Shown: positions 7,517 through 16,477 of the stretch, piece by piece | Position numbering within the stretch: position 1 is the first letter of the stretch | Layout of the letters: each line of letters starts with the position of its first letter | Assembly (NCBI GenBank): GCA_964196565.1 | Contig: CAXMUH010000070.1 | Span: forward strand, 1 to 37,579 | Direction of reading: 5' to 3' | Length of the DNA: 37,579 nucleotides | Origin: 2-12-FULL-42-15 sp964196565 | GTDB lineage: Bacteria; Pseudomonadota; Gammaproteobacteria; Coxiellales; Coxiellaceae | The notes under the pieces: model-generated | Seen by the model: the letters and a program-made list of their open reading frames with translations, nothing else | The model's database searches: none | Told to the model about the DNA's origin: nothing | Translations under genes and position numbers: made by a program

Positions 7517-10129
7517 TTATTTTATCTTTGACTTCACCCAGTCAGCAACAGACTTTAGTGCTTGTGGTAACGCACTTGGTTCGGTTCCACCACCCTGAGC
7601 CATCTCTGGTCGACCACCACCTTTACCGCCAACTTGATGCGCCACCTGATTTAATAATTCTGTGGCATTAAAGTAGGTTAAACAATCTTTGGTAATTGCA
7701 GAAACCAACTGAATTTTACCTTCATTCACAACTCCTAATACAATAGCAGCTCTACCCAGCTCTTGCTTAAGCTGATCTAATGTATTACGTAAAGTATCGA
7801 CGTCAACTCCATCTAATTGCACAGCTAATACCTTCATTCCATCTATATCAACTGCTTGATCAGCCAACCTGCCCATTTGTCGATTAGCAGAAGCTTGTTT
7901 GGCTTTGACAAGCGTGCGCTCGAGTTCACGGTTTTGCTGTAAAACTTGGGCTAATTTAGTATTGAGATTACCAACACCCGTTTTAAGTAATTCAGCCATT
8001 TCACCTAGCAGCTCTTCTTTTCGCATCATTTCATCAATCGCAAATTTACCCGTGACCGCCTCAATGCGCCTAACCCCAGAAGCACAAGCTGACTCCGAGA
8101 TTATTTTAAAAAGGCCAATATCACCTGTGCGAGCCACATGCGTTCCACCACAAATTTCAGTGGAGAAATCTCCTATTTTTAAAACACGAACTTCATCACC
8201 ATAGCGTTCACCAAAAAATGCAATCGCGCCACTTTCTTTAGCAGCATCGGGTGTGGAAATGGAGGTTTCGGCTTCAACATTTTTGCGGATTTGCTCATTA
8301 ACAAGTTGTTCCACCACCTGCAATTGTTGCGCCGTCATGGCCAAGGTATGCGAAAAATCAAAACGTAATCTATCCGCTGCAACCAGCGAACCTTTTTGCT
8401 GAACGTGCTTGCCAAGCACATGGCGTAAAGCTGAATGCATTAAATGGGTCGCAGAATGATTTAAGCGTATTGCTTGACGGTTTTGTTGATCGACGATCGC
8501 CTCAACCGTTTGATCACGACTAAACTCGCCCTCTTCCACGACACCCACATGCAAATAAGCGTTACCTTGTTTTTGAGTGTCGATTACTTTAAAAATCGCA
8601 TCATTTGACTTAAGCACACCGCGATCACCCACTTGTCCTCCAGATTCCGCATAAAACGGAGTGCGATCAAGGATAATCACGCCTTTTTTGCCCCGGGCTA
8701 ATGTGCTTACCGGCATATTTTTCGCTTCTAGCAGACCAGTCACTGTTGCAGATGCACTTGTCGATTCATAACCGACAAATTCAGTTTTACCATCGATATA
8801 AATTTTTGAGGTTTGATCCATGCTAAATTGCTGCGATTGTTGTGATTGCTCGCGTTGACGCGCCATAGCTTTTTGAAAGCCTGTTTCATCTAAACTAAAA
8901 CCACGCTCACGCGCAATGTCAGCGGTTAAATCGGGTGGGAAACCATAGGTGTCATAAAGTTGAAAAGCCAATTGGCCAGGAATCTTTTTGTCTTTGAGCG
9001 CTTCCATTTCTTGATCTAAGATCTTAAGTCCTCGAGATAAGGTCTTGGAAAATTGTTCTTCTTCTTGTTTAATGATTTGTTCAACCAAGGTTTGTGATTT
9101 TGCCAATTCGGGATAGGCCTCACCCATCACTTCAACTAACGGTTTAACCATCTTATAAAAGAAGGGTTTATTTTTTTGACCAAGTCTAACCCCATAACGA
9201 ATAGCGCGACGCATAATACGACGTAAAACATAACCTCGGCCTTCATTAGAAGGTATGACTCCATCGACAATTAAAAATGCGCAAGATCGAATATGATCGA
9301 CGATCACCCGCATTGCTTTATCGTGCAGATCATCAAAACCGACAATTTTAGCTAACGCTTTTAAAAGGTACTGGAATAGATCGATATCATAATTATCATG
9401 GACACCTTGCAATACTGCCGCAATGCGCTCTAATCCCATTCCAGTATCAACACACGGTTTAGGTAACGGTTTTAATTCGCCTGTAGCCTGGCGCTCATAT
9501 TGCATAAATACTAGATTCCATATTTCAACATAACGATCGCCGTCTTCATTGGGACTGCCTGGCGGGCCACCTTCAATATCAGGCCCGTGATCATAAAATA
9601 TTTCTGTGCAGGGACCGCAAGGTCCAACGTCACCCATTTGCCAAAAATTGTCTTTTTCGCCACAACGAGAAAAGTGCTTAGGATTAATTTTCATCTCATG
9701 CAACCAAATTTCTTCGCTTTCTTTATCATCTCGAAAGACGGTCACCCACAAACGTTCTTTGGGTATCTCCAGTACTTCTGTTAATAATTTCCACGCATAT
9801 TGAATCGCTTCACGTTTAAAATAATCACCAAAACTAAAGTTCCCCAACATCTCGAAAAAAGTATGGTGGCGGCGCGTATAACCGACATTTTCCAAGTCAT
9901 TATGCTTGCCACCAGCACGCACACAACGTTGCGATGATGTGGCGCGTGAATATGAGCGCTCTTCCACCCCCAAAAATGTGTCTTTAAACTGGACCATTCC
10001 AGCATTGGTAAATAGCAAGGTCGGATCGTTAATTGGGATTAAGCCACTACTCGGCACGACTTGGTGCCCAAAAGATTGGTAATATTCTAGAAATAACTGT
10101 CTCAGTTCATTGCTGTCTAAGGATTTCAC
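7517..10129 (-). CDS. alaS: Alanyl-tRNA synthetase
   Basis: At 870 aa this is full-length AlaS, which charges tRNA-Ala. The class II aminoacylation core comes first, with PSSGLIP, TSSQRCVRAGGKHNDLENVG and GMGLER. The editing domain follows, with the zinc motifs HSATHLMHSALRH (about residue 555) and CGGTHVARTG (about 655-665). A C-terminal C-Ala domain includes the Gly-rich GGKGGGRPEMAQGGG segment. I chose the GTG at 10129, which gives V/MKSLDSNELRQLFLEYY with AAAGG 7 nt upstream; extra upstream codons run into a dispersed repeat at 10150-10201 and are not expected to be translated. It is followed by lysC. Confidence 0.97.
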   Translation of the reverse strand: MKSLDSNELRQLFLEYYQSFGHQVVPSSGLIPINDPTLLFTNAGMVQFKDTFLGVEERSYSRATSSQRCVRAGGKHNDLENVGYTRRHHTFFEMLGNFSFGDYFKREAIQYAWKLLTEVLEIPKERLWVTVFRDDKESEEIWLHEMKINPKHFSRCGEKDNFWQMGDVGPCGPCTEIFYDHGPDIEGGPPGSPNEDGDRYVEIWNLVFMQYERQATGELKPLPKPCVDTGMGLERIAAVLQGVHDNYDIDLFQYLLKALAKIVGFDDLHDKAMRVIVDHIRSCAFLIVDGVIPSNEGRGYVLRRIMRRAIRYGVRLGQKNKPFFYKMVKPLVEVMGEAYPELAKSQTLVEQIIKQEEEQFSKTLSRGLKILDQEMEALKDKKIPGQLAFQLYDTYGFPPDLTADIARERGFSLDETGFQKAMARQREQSQQSQQFSMDQTSKIYIDGKTEFVGYESTSASATVTGLLEAKNMPVSTLARGKKGVIILDRTPFYAESGGQVGDRGVLKSNDAIFKVIDTQKQGNAYLHVGVVEEGEFSRDQTVEAIVDQQNRQAIRLNHSATHLMHSALRHVLGKHVQQKGSLVAADRLRFDFSHTLAMTAQQLQVVEQLVNEQIRKNVEAETSISTPDAAKESGAIAFFGERYGDEVRVLKIGDFSTEICGGTHVARTGDIGLFKIISESACASGVRRIEAVTGKFAIDEMMRKEELLGEMAELLKTGVGNLNTKLAQVLQQNRELERTLVKAKQASANRQMGRLADQAVDIDGMKVLAVQLDGVDVDTLRNTLDQLKQELGRAAIVLGVVNEGKIQLVSAITKDCLTYFNATELLNQVAHQVGGKGGGRPEMAQGGGTEPSALPQALKSVADWVKSKIK

Positions 10130-10149
10130 TTTTTTACCTTTATTATACT

Positions 10150-10201
10150 TTTCCCGGCCGCGCAATCTACGATTGCTTGTCCGAGCTACATCAAAGCCAA
10201 T
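10150..10201. repeat. Half copy of the cruciform repeat (family A) between recX and alaS
   Basis: These 52 bp match 29731-29782 at 51 positions (G to A at 10184). They include the TTTCCCGGCCG outer-stem half, the GCAATC-TAC-GATTGC arm, and the left strand of the TTGTCCG(A/G)GCTAC arm. The right half, which would complete the cruciform, is missing because recX ends at 10210. It starts about 20 bp upstream of the alaS GTG and so falls in the alaS leader. Confidence 0.85.
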
Positions 10202-10209
10202 ATTAGCGT

Positions 10210-10650
10210 CTAGCGCCTTTTTAAGTCCAATAGCCTCATAACCATGCTCGGTGCAAAACCGCGCTGTGACAAAAATCGAACTCGACGACCGTACTCTTTT
10301 TGCTCAACCGGCGCATCAGTATCATGATACTTTTTTTGCCATGCTGCTTGCAAGTTTTCCCACCAAAAATCATCATCTTCTGCCAAACTTCGAGAAATTA
10401 GCTCCGCACCAACCCCACGCTGATTGAGCTCTTGGGCGATCCGCAGGGGCCCTATTCCAGAATTGACCCTGGAGCGAACATAACTCTCGGCAAAACGCTC
10501 ATCACTTTGTAAGCCCTGGCTAACCAGCTCTCCAAGTAGCGAGTCAAGCTCTGCCTGACTCGCTTTGTCGTTAAGCTTTCGCTTTAGCTCTTCTCGAGAA
10601 TGCTCACGCCTAGACAGGTAGTCTAAGGCCTTTTTGCGCAGTTCGCTCAT
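10210..10650 (-). CDS. recX: RecA regulator RecX
   Basis: The 146-aa, largely helical protein has the RecX layout. The N-terminal repeat reads ALDYLSRREHSREELKRKL, then comes the central FAESYVRSRVNSGIGPLRI block, and the C-terminal repeat ends RGFAPSMVMRLLDL. RecX binds the groove of RecA filaments and limits RecA ATPase and strand exchange. It lies 15 bp after recA in the same direction, the usual arrangement that gives lower expression than recA. Length is normal. Confidence 0.95.
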   Translation of the reverse strand: MSELRKKALDYLSRREHSREELKRKLNDKASQAELDSLLGELVSQGLQSDERFAESYVRSRVNSGIGPLRIAQELNQRGVGAELISRSLAEDDDFWWENLQAAWQKKYHDTDAPVEQKEYGRRVRFLSQRGFAPSMVMRLLDLKRR

Positions 10651-10665
10651 TGCCTCACAACGAAA

Positions 10666-11739
10666 TCAAACAGTTTCTTCTTCTTTCTGTTTAGCTTTGC
10701 CTTTTGCTTTAGTTTTTTCTTTAGCTGACTCAGCTTTTGCTGCTGGCGCCACCGATGGTAGTAACTTCGCGCGAAGCGTGGCTTCGATTTCAGCAGCAAT
10801 TTCAGGATTACCTTTTAAATATTGCCTAACGTTATCTTTGCCTTGGCCAATACGATTACCGTTGTAACTATACCAAGCACCGGCTTTATCAACGATTCCC
10901 TCTTGCACACCCAGAGTAATCAGTTCGCCCTCACGAGAAATACCTTGTCCGTATAAAATATCAAACTCTACTTTTTGAAACGGCGGTGCGACTTTATTTT
11001 TAACGACTTTAACTCGAGTTTCGTTCCCCATGATTTCTTCGCCTTTTTTGATTGCACCAATACGACGAATATCCAAACGCACCGAAGAGTAGAATTTTAA
11101 AGCATTCCCACCGGTAGTTGTTTCTGGATTACCAAACATCACCCCAATTTTCATGCGAATTTGGTTGATGAAAATCACTAAAGTGTTTGATTTTTTGATG
11201 TTAGCGGTTAGCTTACGTAATGCTTGAGACATTAAGCGCGCCTGTAATCCCATATGCGAATCACCCATATCACCTTCGATTTCAGCCTTAGGCGTCAATG
11301 CAGCAACGGAATCAATAACAACCATATCGACCGCACCAGAACGCACTAACATGTCGGTAATTTCCAAACCTTGCTCGCCTGTATCTGGCTGTGAAACCAA
11401 TAAATCTTCTACATTTACGCCGAGTTTTCCAGCATAAATTGGATCAAGCGCATGCTCAGCATCCACAAAGGCTGCTGTTCCACCCATTTTTTGACAAGCT
11501 GCAATGGTTTCCAATGTTAATGTTGTTTTACCCGATGCTTCTGGGCCATAAACTTCAACCACACGACCACGCGGTAAACCACCAATACCTAATGCAACAT
11601 CTAACCCCAGTGAACCGGTAGAAATGACATCAATATCATGCATCGTGCCAGAATCCCCTAAACGCATCACCGAACCTTTTCCAAATTGACGCTCAATTTG
11701 CGTCAATGCCGCATCTAATGCTTTTTGTTTATCGCTCAT
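10666..11739 (-). CDS. recA: Recombinase RecA
   Basis: At 357 aa this is full-length RecA, the ATP-dependent strand-exchange recombinase. Walker A is at residues 65-73 (GPEASGKTT, with Ala in place of the commoner second Ser). VVIDSVAAL is the Walker B region, and the L2 loop region with MFGNPETTTGGNALKFY follows. The C-terminus is Lys/Ala/Glu-rich. AAGGAGAAGCA precedes the ATG. No CTGT-N8-ACAG LexA operator was seen in the 61 bp between pncC and recA. That fits groups such as Legionella, which lack a classical LexA, but a promoter further upstream cannot be excluded. Confidence 0.99.
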   Translation of the reverse strand: MSDKQKALDAALTQIERQFGKGSVMRLGDSGTMHDIDVISTGSLGLDVALGIGGLPRGRVVEVYGPEASGKTTLTLETIAACQKMGGTAAFVDAEHALDPIYAGKLGVNVEDLLVSQPDTGEQGLEITDMLVRSGAVDMVVIDSVAALTPKAEIEGDMGDSHMGLQARLMSQALRKLTANIKKSNTLVIFINQIRMKIGVMFGNPETTTGGNALKFYSSVRLDIRRIGAIKKGEEIMGNETRVKVVKNKVAPPFQKVEFDILYGQGISREGELITLGVQEGIVDKAGAWYSYNGNRIGQGKDNVRQYLKGNPEIAAEIEATLRAKLLPSVAPAAKAESAKEKTKAKGKAKQKEEETV

Positions 11740-11800
11740 TGCTTCTCCTTATTACTCAATAATTCGGCCGCAAGCGACCACCATTTTAAAATTAAAAAAA

Positions 11801-12292
11801 CTAGCATTTCATAGCTTCTAATAACCAACTCAATGCATATCCAATAGAACAATCACGTATGTGTGTTCTGCCACTGAAAAATTGTTCTCGTCGCGTATCA
11901 ACAGAACCTTGTTTAATTGCTAAACCAAAACACACGGTGCCTACTGGTTTTTCATCAGTGCCACCATCTGGTCCCGCAATTCCAGTGATACTTAAACTAA
12001 TATTGGCATCGCTATGTTTCAACACACCTTCTGCCATTTCACTCGCTGTCTCAATACTAACAGCACCAAAACGTTGCAGCGTTTTTGACTTCACATCTAG
12101 AAGTTCCATTTTAGCCTGATTTGTGTAAGTCACCATACCGCGATCGAACCATTCTGAACTGCCGGCAACAGAAGTAATCGCATAAGCTAAGCCGCCTCCT
12201 GTACAAGATTCAGCAACAGCAATGCGCCAACCACGATCAAGTAAGCATTTGCCCAATTTTCTGCTTAACTCATAGGTGTTAGGCTTCTTCAT
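11801..12292 (-). CDS. pncC: Nicotinamide-nucleotide amidase (CinA C-terminal domain protein)
   Basis: The 163-aa protein is the stand-alone CinA C-terminal domain. It carries AESCTGGGLAYAIT (the Ser/Thr-rich catalytic loop), VTYTNQAKMELL, and SITGIAGPDGGTDEKPVGTV. The family deamidates nicotinamide mononucleotide to nicotinate mononucleotide in NAD salvage. It sits just upstream of recA in the same direction, a widespread cinA-recA linkage, and diverges from mutS across 84 bp. Confidence 0.94.
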   Translation of the reverse strand: MKKPNTYELSRKLGKCLLDRGWRIAVAESCTGGGLAYAITSVAGSSEWFDRGMVTYTNQAKMELLDVKSKTLQRFGAVSIETASEMAEGVLKHSDANISLSITGIAGPDGGTDEKPVGTVCFGLAIKQGSVDTRREQFFSGRTHIRDCSIGYALSWLLEAMKC

Positions 12293-12376
12293 TTGTCGCT
12301 ATTTTCCTTTACATATAACTTTACGCGCAAGTATCATAGCATGGCTTTTTGATTGGTTACATAAGGAATAACATAG

Positions 12377-14953
12377 ATGAACGCAGCCGTTAAAAATAAA
12401 AACGAACCCACGCCAATGATGCGTCAATATTTAACGATAAAAGCTAAATATCCCGATATGCTTTTGTTTTATCGTATGGGTGATTTTTATGAACTGTTCT
12501 ATCAAGATGCAGAACGAGCGGCAAAATTATTAGACATTACGTTAACAGCGCGCGGATCATCTGCAGGCAAACCGATCGCGATGGCTGGCGTCCCACATCA
12601 CTCAGCTGAAAAATATTTAGCCAAGCTGGTTAAACTTGGTGAATCTGTTGCCATTTGTGAACAAGTTGGCGACCCCGCCACCAGCAAAGGTCCAGTTGCC
12701 AGAGAAGTCGCTCGAATTATTACTCCAGGCACGGTCAGTGATGAAGCGCTACTTAACTCCGACTGTGATAATATTTTAATGGTGGTGCATGAACAAAAAA
12801 ATGGCTATGGCGTTGCGACGCTCGATATTACCAACGGTTGTTTTATTGGATTTGAACTTCAATCAATTGAAGCATTAAAAAGCGAGCTGGAGCGCATCAA
12901 ACCGGCCGAACTTTTACTGAGTGAAAATTCCTCACTGGATCAACAATGTGAAAAATACACGATTAAAAAACGACCCGTGTGGGAGTTTGAACACACAGCC
13001 GCGCAATCATTGTTGTGTCAGCAATTTAAAACACGTGATCTTGCCGGTTTTGGCATCGAGAATTTAAACGCTGTAATCAGTGCCGCAGGCGCATTGCTGC
13101 AATATGTAAATTACACTCAAAAAAACGCCCTACCCCACATCACTGCAATTAAAATAGAGCAGCAAAATGAAACTGTGATATTAGATGCAGCCACTCGGCG
13201 TAATCTTGAATTAACCTTCAATTTGCAAGGGGGCAGCGAAAACACGCTGGCCCAAGTTTTTGATCATACTAAAACGCCAATGGGAAAGCGGCTATTAAGG
13301 CGTTGGCTACATCTTCCGTTGCGACAATGTGAAACAATAAGCGAGAGACAAGGCGCTATTCAAACTTTATTATCAACCGAAGCCTATCTTAATTTAAGTG
13401 ATATTTTAAAAGGGGTTGGTGACCTAGAGCGCATCTTAACTCGAATAGCACTCAAGTCAGCGCGGCCACGCGATTTAATCGGATTAAAGCAAACGCTTAG
13501 CTTGATACCTGAATTACAAACGGTGTTAAATCCATTAGCAAACACACAAAAAATTGCGACACTTACAAAAAACTTAGGTGAGTTTAATGAGATTTTTCAA
13601 ATATTAGTCGGTGCGGTTATCGAAAACCCACCGAGCGTGATGCGCGAAGGTGGCGTAATTGCACAAGGTTATGATGAAACGCTTGATGAGCTGCGAAATT
13701 TAAGTCACAACAGCAGCCAGTATTTAATTGATCTTGAAACACGCGAACGCGAACGCACCAAAATTTCTACTTTAAAAGTCGGCTATAATCGCATTCATGG
13801 TTATTATATTGAAATTTCAAAAGCGCAATCTTCAGGGGCGCCCGATGATTATATTCGACGCCAAACTCTAAAAAACGCCGAGCGTTATATCACACCTGAA
13901 CTGAAATCATTTGAAGGAAAAGTATTAAGCTCTCGCTCCAAAGCGCTGGCACGCGAAAAGGAACTCTATGACCAATTGTTGGATCGTTTAATTGAAAATT
14001 TAAAGCCACTGCAACTTTGTGCGCAAGCGCTCGCTGAAATTGATGTGCTAGCCAATCTTGCCGAACGCGCGCACACCTTGGAATTAATCGCACCTGAATT
14101 AAGCGATCAACCGGGTGTTTTTATTGAAGCCGGGCGCCACCCTGTGGTTGAGCATGTTATGGAAAATCCGTTTATGCCCAACGATTGCAAATTAACCGAT
14201 AAAGATCGCATGTTAATTATTACCGGACCCAATATGGGCGGTAAATCAACCTATATGCGTCAAGTGGCTATTATTACTTTATTGGCCCATATCGGCAGTT
14301 TTGTCCCTGCGAAAAAGGCGATCATTGGGCCGATCGATCGCATTTTTACCCGTATTGGCGCCAGTGATGATTTAGCCAGTGGGCGTTCAACCTTTATGGT
14401 AGAAATGACTGAGACCGCCAATATTTTACATAATGCCACCAAACAAAGTTTAGTATTAATGGATGAAATCGGACGCGGTACTAGCACGTTTGATGGACTT
14501 TCACTTGCATTCGCTTGTGCTGAACACCTTGCAAAAAGGACCGCGGCGTTTAGTTTATTCGCCACCCATTATTTTGAAATTACAGCACTTGCCGATAGCA
14601 TTGCAACCATTAGCAATATTCACCTTGATGCTGCTGAACATGAAAATAAAATTATTTTTTTGCATAGCGTTAAACCCGGACCCGCCAGCCAAAGTTATGG
14701 GCTGCAAGTGGCAGAATTAGCAGGCGTACCCCAAGAGGTGATTAAGCAAGCGAAATTAAAATTAAGCGAGCTTGAAAGTCAGAAAAATAATATTGATCAT
14801 TGTGTTTTGGAACAACCGCCAATGCAGGCTGAATTGTTTAGTGCGCCGCCCAGTGCCGCCTTAGAAAAATTAAAAGCTATTGATCCTGATGAGCTCACAC
14901 CAAAAGAAGCTTTGGGTGTGTTATATCAGTTAAAAGCATTGCTGGATGATTAG
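12377..14953 (+). CDS. mutS: DNA mismatch repair protein MutS
   Basis: The 858-aa protein is full-length MutS. The N-terminal mismatch-contact motif is GDFYELF (F37-x-E39). Connector, core and clamp domains follow. The ATPase domain has Walker A GPNMGGKST (residues 617-625), DEIGRGTSTFDG as Walker B, and the FATHYFE switch region. The C-terminus ends in a short helical tail (LYQLKALLDD). The protein recognises mismatches and recruits MutL. The gene is transcribed away from pncC and converges on rluB across a repeat-bearing spacer. Confidence 0.98.
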   Translation: MNAAVKNKNEPTPMMRQYLTIKAKYPDMLLFYRMGDFYELFYQDAERAAKLLDITLTARGSSAGKPIAMAGVPHHSAEKYLAKLVKLGESVAICEQVGDPATSKGPVAREVARIITPGTVSDEALLNSDCDNILMVVHEQKNGYGVATLDITNGCFIGFELQSIEALKSELERIKPAELLLSENSSLDQQCEKYTIKKRPVWEFEHTAAQSLLCQQFKTRDLAGFGIENLNAVISAAGALLQYVNYTQKNALPHITAIKIEQQNETVILDAATRRNLELTFNLQGGSENTLAQVFDHTKTPMGKRLLRRWLHLPLRQCETISERQGAIQTLLSTEAYLNLSDILKGVGDLERILTRIALKSARPRDLIGLKQTLSLIPELQTVLNPLANTQKIATLTKNLGEFNEIFQILVGAVIENPPSVMREGGVIAQGYDETLDELRNLSHNSSQYLIDLETRERERTKISTLKVGYNRIHGYYIEISKAQSSGAPDDYIRRQTLKNAERYITPELKSFEGKVLSSRSKALAREKELYDQLLDRLIENLKPLQLCAQALAEIDVLANLAERAHTLELIAPELSDQPGVFIEAGRHPVVEHVMENPFMPNDCKLTDKDRMLIITGPNMGGKSTYMRQVAIITLLAHIGSFVPAKKAIIGPIDRIFTRIGASDDLASGRSTFMVEMTETANILHNATKQSLVLMDEIGRGTSTFDGLSLAFACAEHLAKRTAAFSLFATHYFEITALADSIATISNIHLDAAEHENKIIFLHSVKPGPASQSYGLQVAELAGVPQEVIKQAKLKLSELESQKNNIDHCVLEQPPMQAELFSAPPSAALEKLKAIDPDELTPKEALGVLYQLKALLDD

Positions 14954-14966
14954 TACAAGTTTTATT

Positions 14967-14993
14967 TCCCCGGCCAACAAGTTGACCGGGCTA
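14967..14993. repeat. Remnant of family A repeat (hairpin) after mutS
   Basis: TTTCCCCGGCC and CCGGGCTAC, the left outer-stem half and the start of the large arm in family A, are present here but with a different centre. The segment folds as CCCGG-C-CAAC/GTTG-A-CCGGG (14969-14990) with one C.A mismatch and a 2-nt loop. It may act as a weak transcription barrier between convergent mutS and rluB. Confidence 0.5.
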
Positions 14994-14996
14994 CGT

Positions 14997-15036
14997 CTGG
15001 ATTGCCGCGGTCGTTTCACTCCCTCGCAATGACGGG
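14997..15036 (-). repeat. Dispersed palindromic repeat, family B (CCGTCATTGCGAGG head)
   Basis: On the minus strand the unit opens CCCGTCATTGCGAGGGAG and closes CGCGGCAATCCAG, with ATTGC/GCAAT forming the stem. This is the widely distributed intergenic repeat type seen in many bacterial genomes, stated here from memory. It directly follows the family A remnant, so the mutS-rluB spacer is a composite of two repeats. A second relative is at 21637-21676. Confidence 0.7.
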
Positions 15037-15045
15037 AGCATGTGA

Positions 15046-15783
15046 TTATTTTTCAGAAACGTCCCAAAGATTCTTCACCTGTTCTGGCTCTAGCTCCAAC
15101 CAAGAACCCGATCGTAATGACTTTGGCAAAAATACGGGGCCAAAACGTACGCGCTTTAAGCGATTCACTTTAACGCCTTGTGATTCCCAAAGTCGTCGCA
15201 CCACGCGATTACGACCTTCTGTCACCACTAAATGATACCAATGGTTTATGCCTTCGCCGAGCCCAGAATCGACGATATGTTCAAAACGCGCTTCACCATC
15301 TTCGAGTTCAATCCCGTGAGTTAAACGATATAGCATTTCCTCACTAACCCGCCCCATCACTCGCACCGCGTATTCTCGCTCTAATTGAAATGATGGATGG
15401 GTTAAGCGATTCGCTAATTCACCATCGTTGGTAAATAACAATAAACCCGAAGTGTTATAATCCAAACGCCCGACATTTATCCATCTGCCATCATTAATTG
15501 GGGGGAGCGAATCAAAAACAGTTTCTCGACCCTCAGGATCATCGCGCGTGGTAATCACCTCAACAGGTTTATGATATATAAGGACACGGGTTGGAAGCGG
15601 CAGACAGGCCTTTTCACAATATTCATCATCTAAATATATTTTATCTTTACGTGAAACACGACCACCGATTGTGGCCAGTTCCCCATTTACACTTACACGA
15701 CCTTGCTTAATCCATTCTTCAATTTTGCGTCGAGATCCATAACCCGCACGAGCCAAAACTTTTTGTATTTTTTCTGTTTTCAT
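15046..15783 (-). CDS. rluB: 23S rRNA pseudouridine(2605) synthase RluB
   Basis: The 245-aa protein has an N-terminal S4 RNA-binding domain (about 3-60: KIQKVLARAGYGSRRKIEEW). The RsuA/RluB catalytic domain follows, with VGRLDYNTSGLLLFTNDG (catalytic D108), RLTHPSFQLEREY and GRNRVVRRLWE. It makes pseudouridine in helix 89-region 23S rRNA. RluB rather than RsuA, RluE or RluF is favoured by length and by linkage to scpAB, where the scpA-scpB-rluB order is common. Its start overlaps the scpB stop by 4 nt (ATGA), implying translational coupling. Confidence 0.93.
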   Translation of the reverse strand: MKTEKIQKVLARAGYGSRRKIEEWIKQGRVSVNGELATIGGRVSRKDKIYLDDEYCEKACLPLPTRVLIYHKPVEVITTRDDPEGRETVFDSLPPINDGRWINVGRLDYNTSGLLLFTNDGELANRLTHPSFQLEREYAVRVMGRVSEEMLYRLTHGIELEDGEARFEHIVDSGLGEGINHWYHLVVTEGRNRVVRRLWESQGVKVNRLKRVRFGPVFLPKSLRSGSWLELEPEQVKNLWDVSEK

Positions 15784-16472
15784 ATAGGATCAGATGTTGC
15801 CTTTTGGTTGGGTGGAGTTTCTATTTCATCTTCCGTGATTTCAGTTTCCAATATTTCATCGGCGCCAGCGTCAGCATCGGCCTCTTGTATGCTGTCTAAA
15901 GGTTTTATTCCCGCAACAGCCAACGTCAATTGTTCGGTTAACTCTTGTTCTGCCTTATCTAAATCAACTATGTCTTCTAATGCTGGCAAATCATTTAAAG
16001 TGCGTAAATTAAAATAATCTAAAAATGCTTTAGTGGTTGCGAATAATGCAGGCTTTCCTGGAACATCACGACAACCAACCACCTTAACCCATTCACGTTC
16101 TTGTAATATTTTGATAATATTAGAGCTCACCGCAACACCTCGAACGGCTTCCACTTCACCACGCGTAATCGGTTGGCGATAAGCAATTAATGCAAGTGTT
16201 TCTAATAATGCACGCGAATAACGCGGCGGACTTCTTTCATAGAGTTTTTGCAAGTTAGAGGCATATTCTTTTTTCGCTTGAAAACGATAACCGGTGGCGA
16301 CCTTTACCAGTTCAACGCCATGATCTTTATAATCTTCTTGCAGCTCTTTTATGAGTATTTTAACTTTTGGGGCATGAATGCGAACGATACCAACCAATTT
16401 ATCAAAGCTAACCGGTTCTGCTGAAGCAAAAATAGCGGCTTCGAGAATTTGTTTATTGGGTTGCTCTGACAT
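15780..16472 (-). CDS. scpB: Segregation and condensation protein B
   Basis: The 230-aa protein carries two winged-helix domains typical of ScpB (LEAAIFASAEPVSFDKL; SRALLETLALIAYRQPITRGEVEAVRGV; GRPALFATTKAFLDYF-type end, here GKPALFATTKAFL). ScpB dimers join ScpA and SMC to form the chromosome-organising condensin complex. The C-terminal tail (about 185-230) is acidic and Asp/Glu/Ala-rich. It lies 5 bp after scpA and overlaps rluB, forming a scpA-scpB-rluB operon. Confidence 0.95.
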   Translation of the reverse strand: MSEQPNKQILEAAIFASAEPVSFDKLVGIVRIHAPKVKILIKELQEDYKDHGVELVKVATGYRFQAKKEYASNLQKLYERSPPRYSRALLETLALIAYRQPITRGEVEAVRGVAVSSNIIKILQEREWVKVVGCRDVPGKPALFATTKAFLDYFNLRTLNDLPALEDIVDLDKAEQELTEQLTLAVAGIKPLDSIQEADADAGADEILETEITEDEIETPPNQKATSDPI

Positions 16473-16477
16473 AACAA

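Noticed and set aside
10138..10147. TATAAT as an alaS promoter -10 box
   Set aside because: It lies only about 13 bp before the GTG start and overlaps the ribosome-binding site region, too close for a normal promoter.
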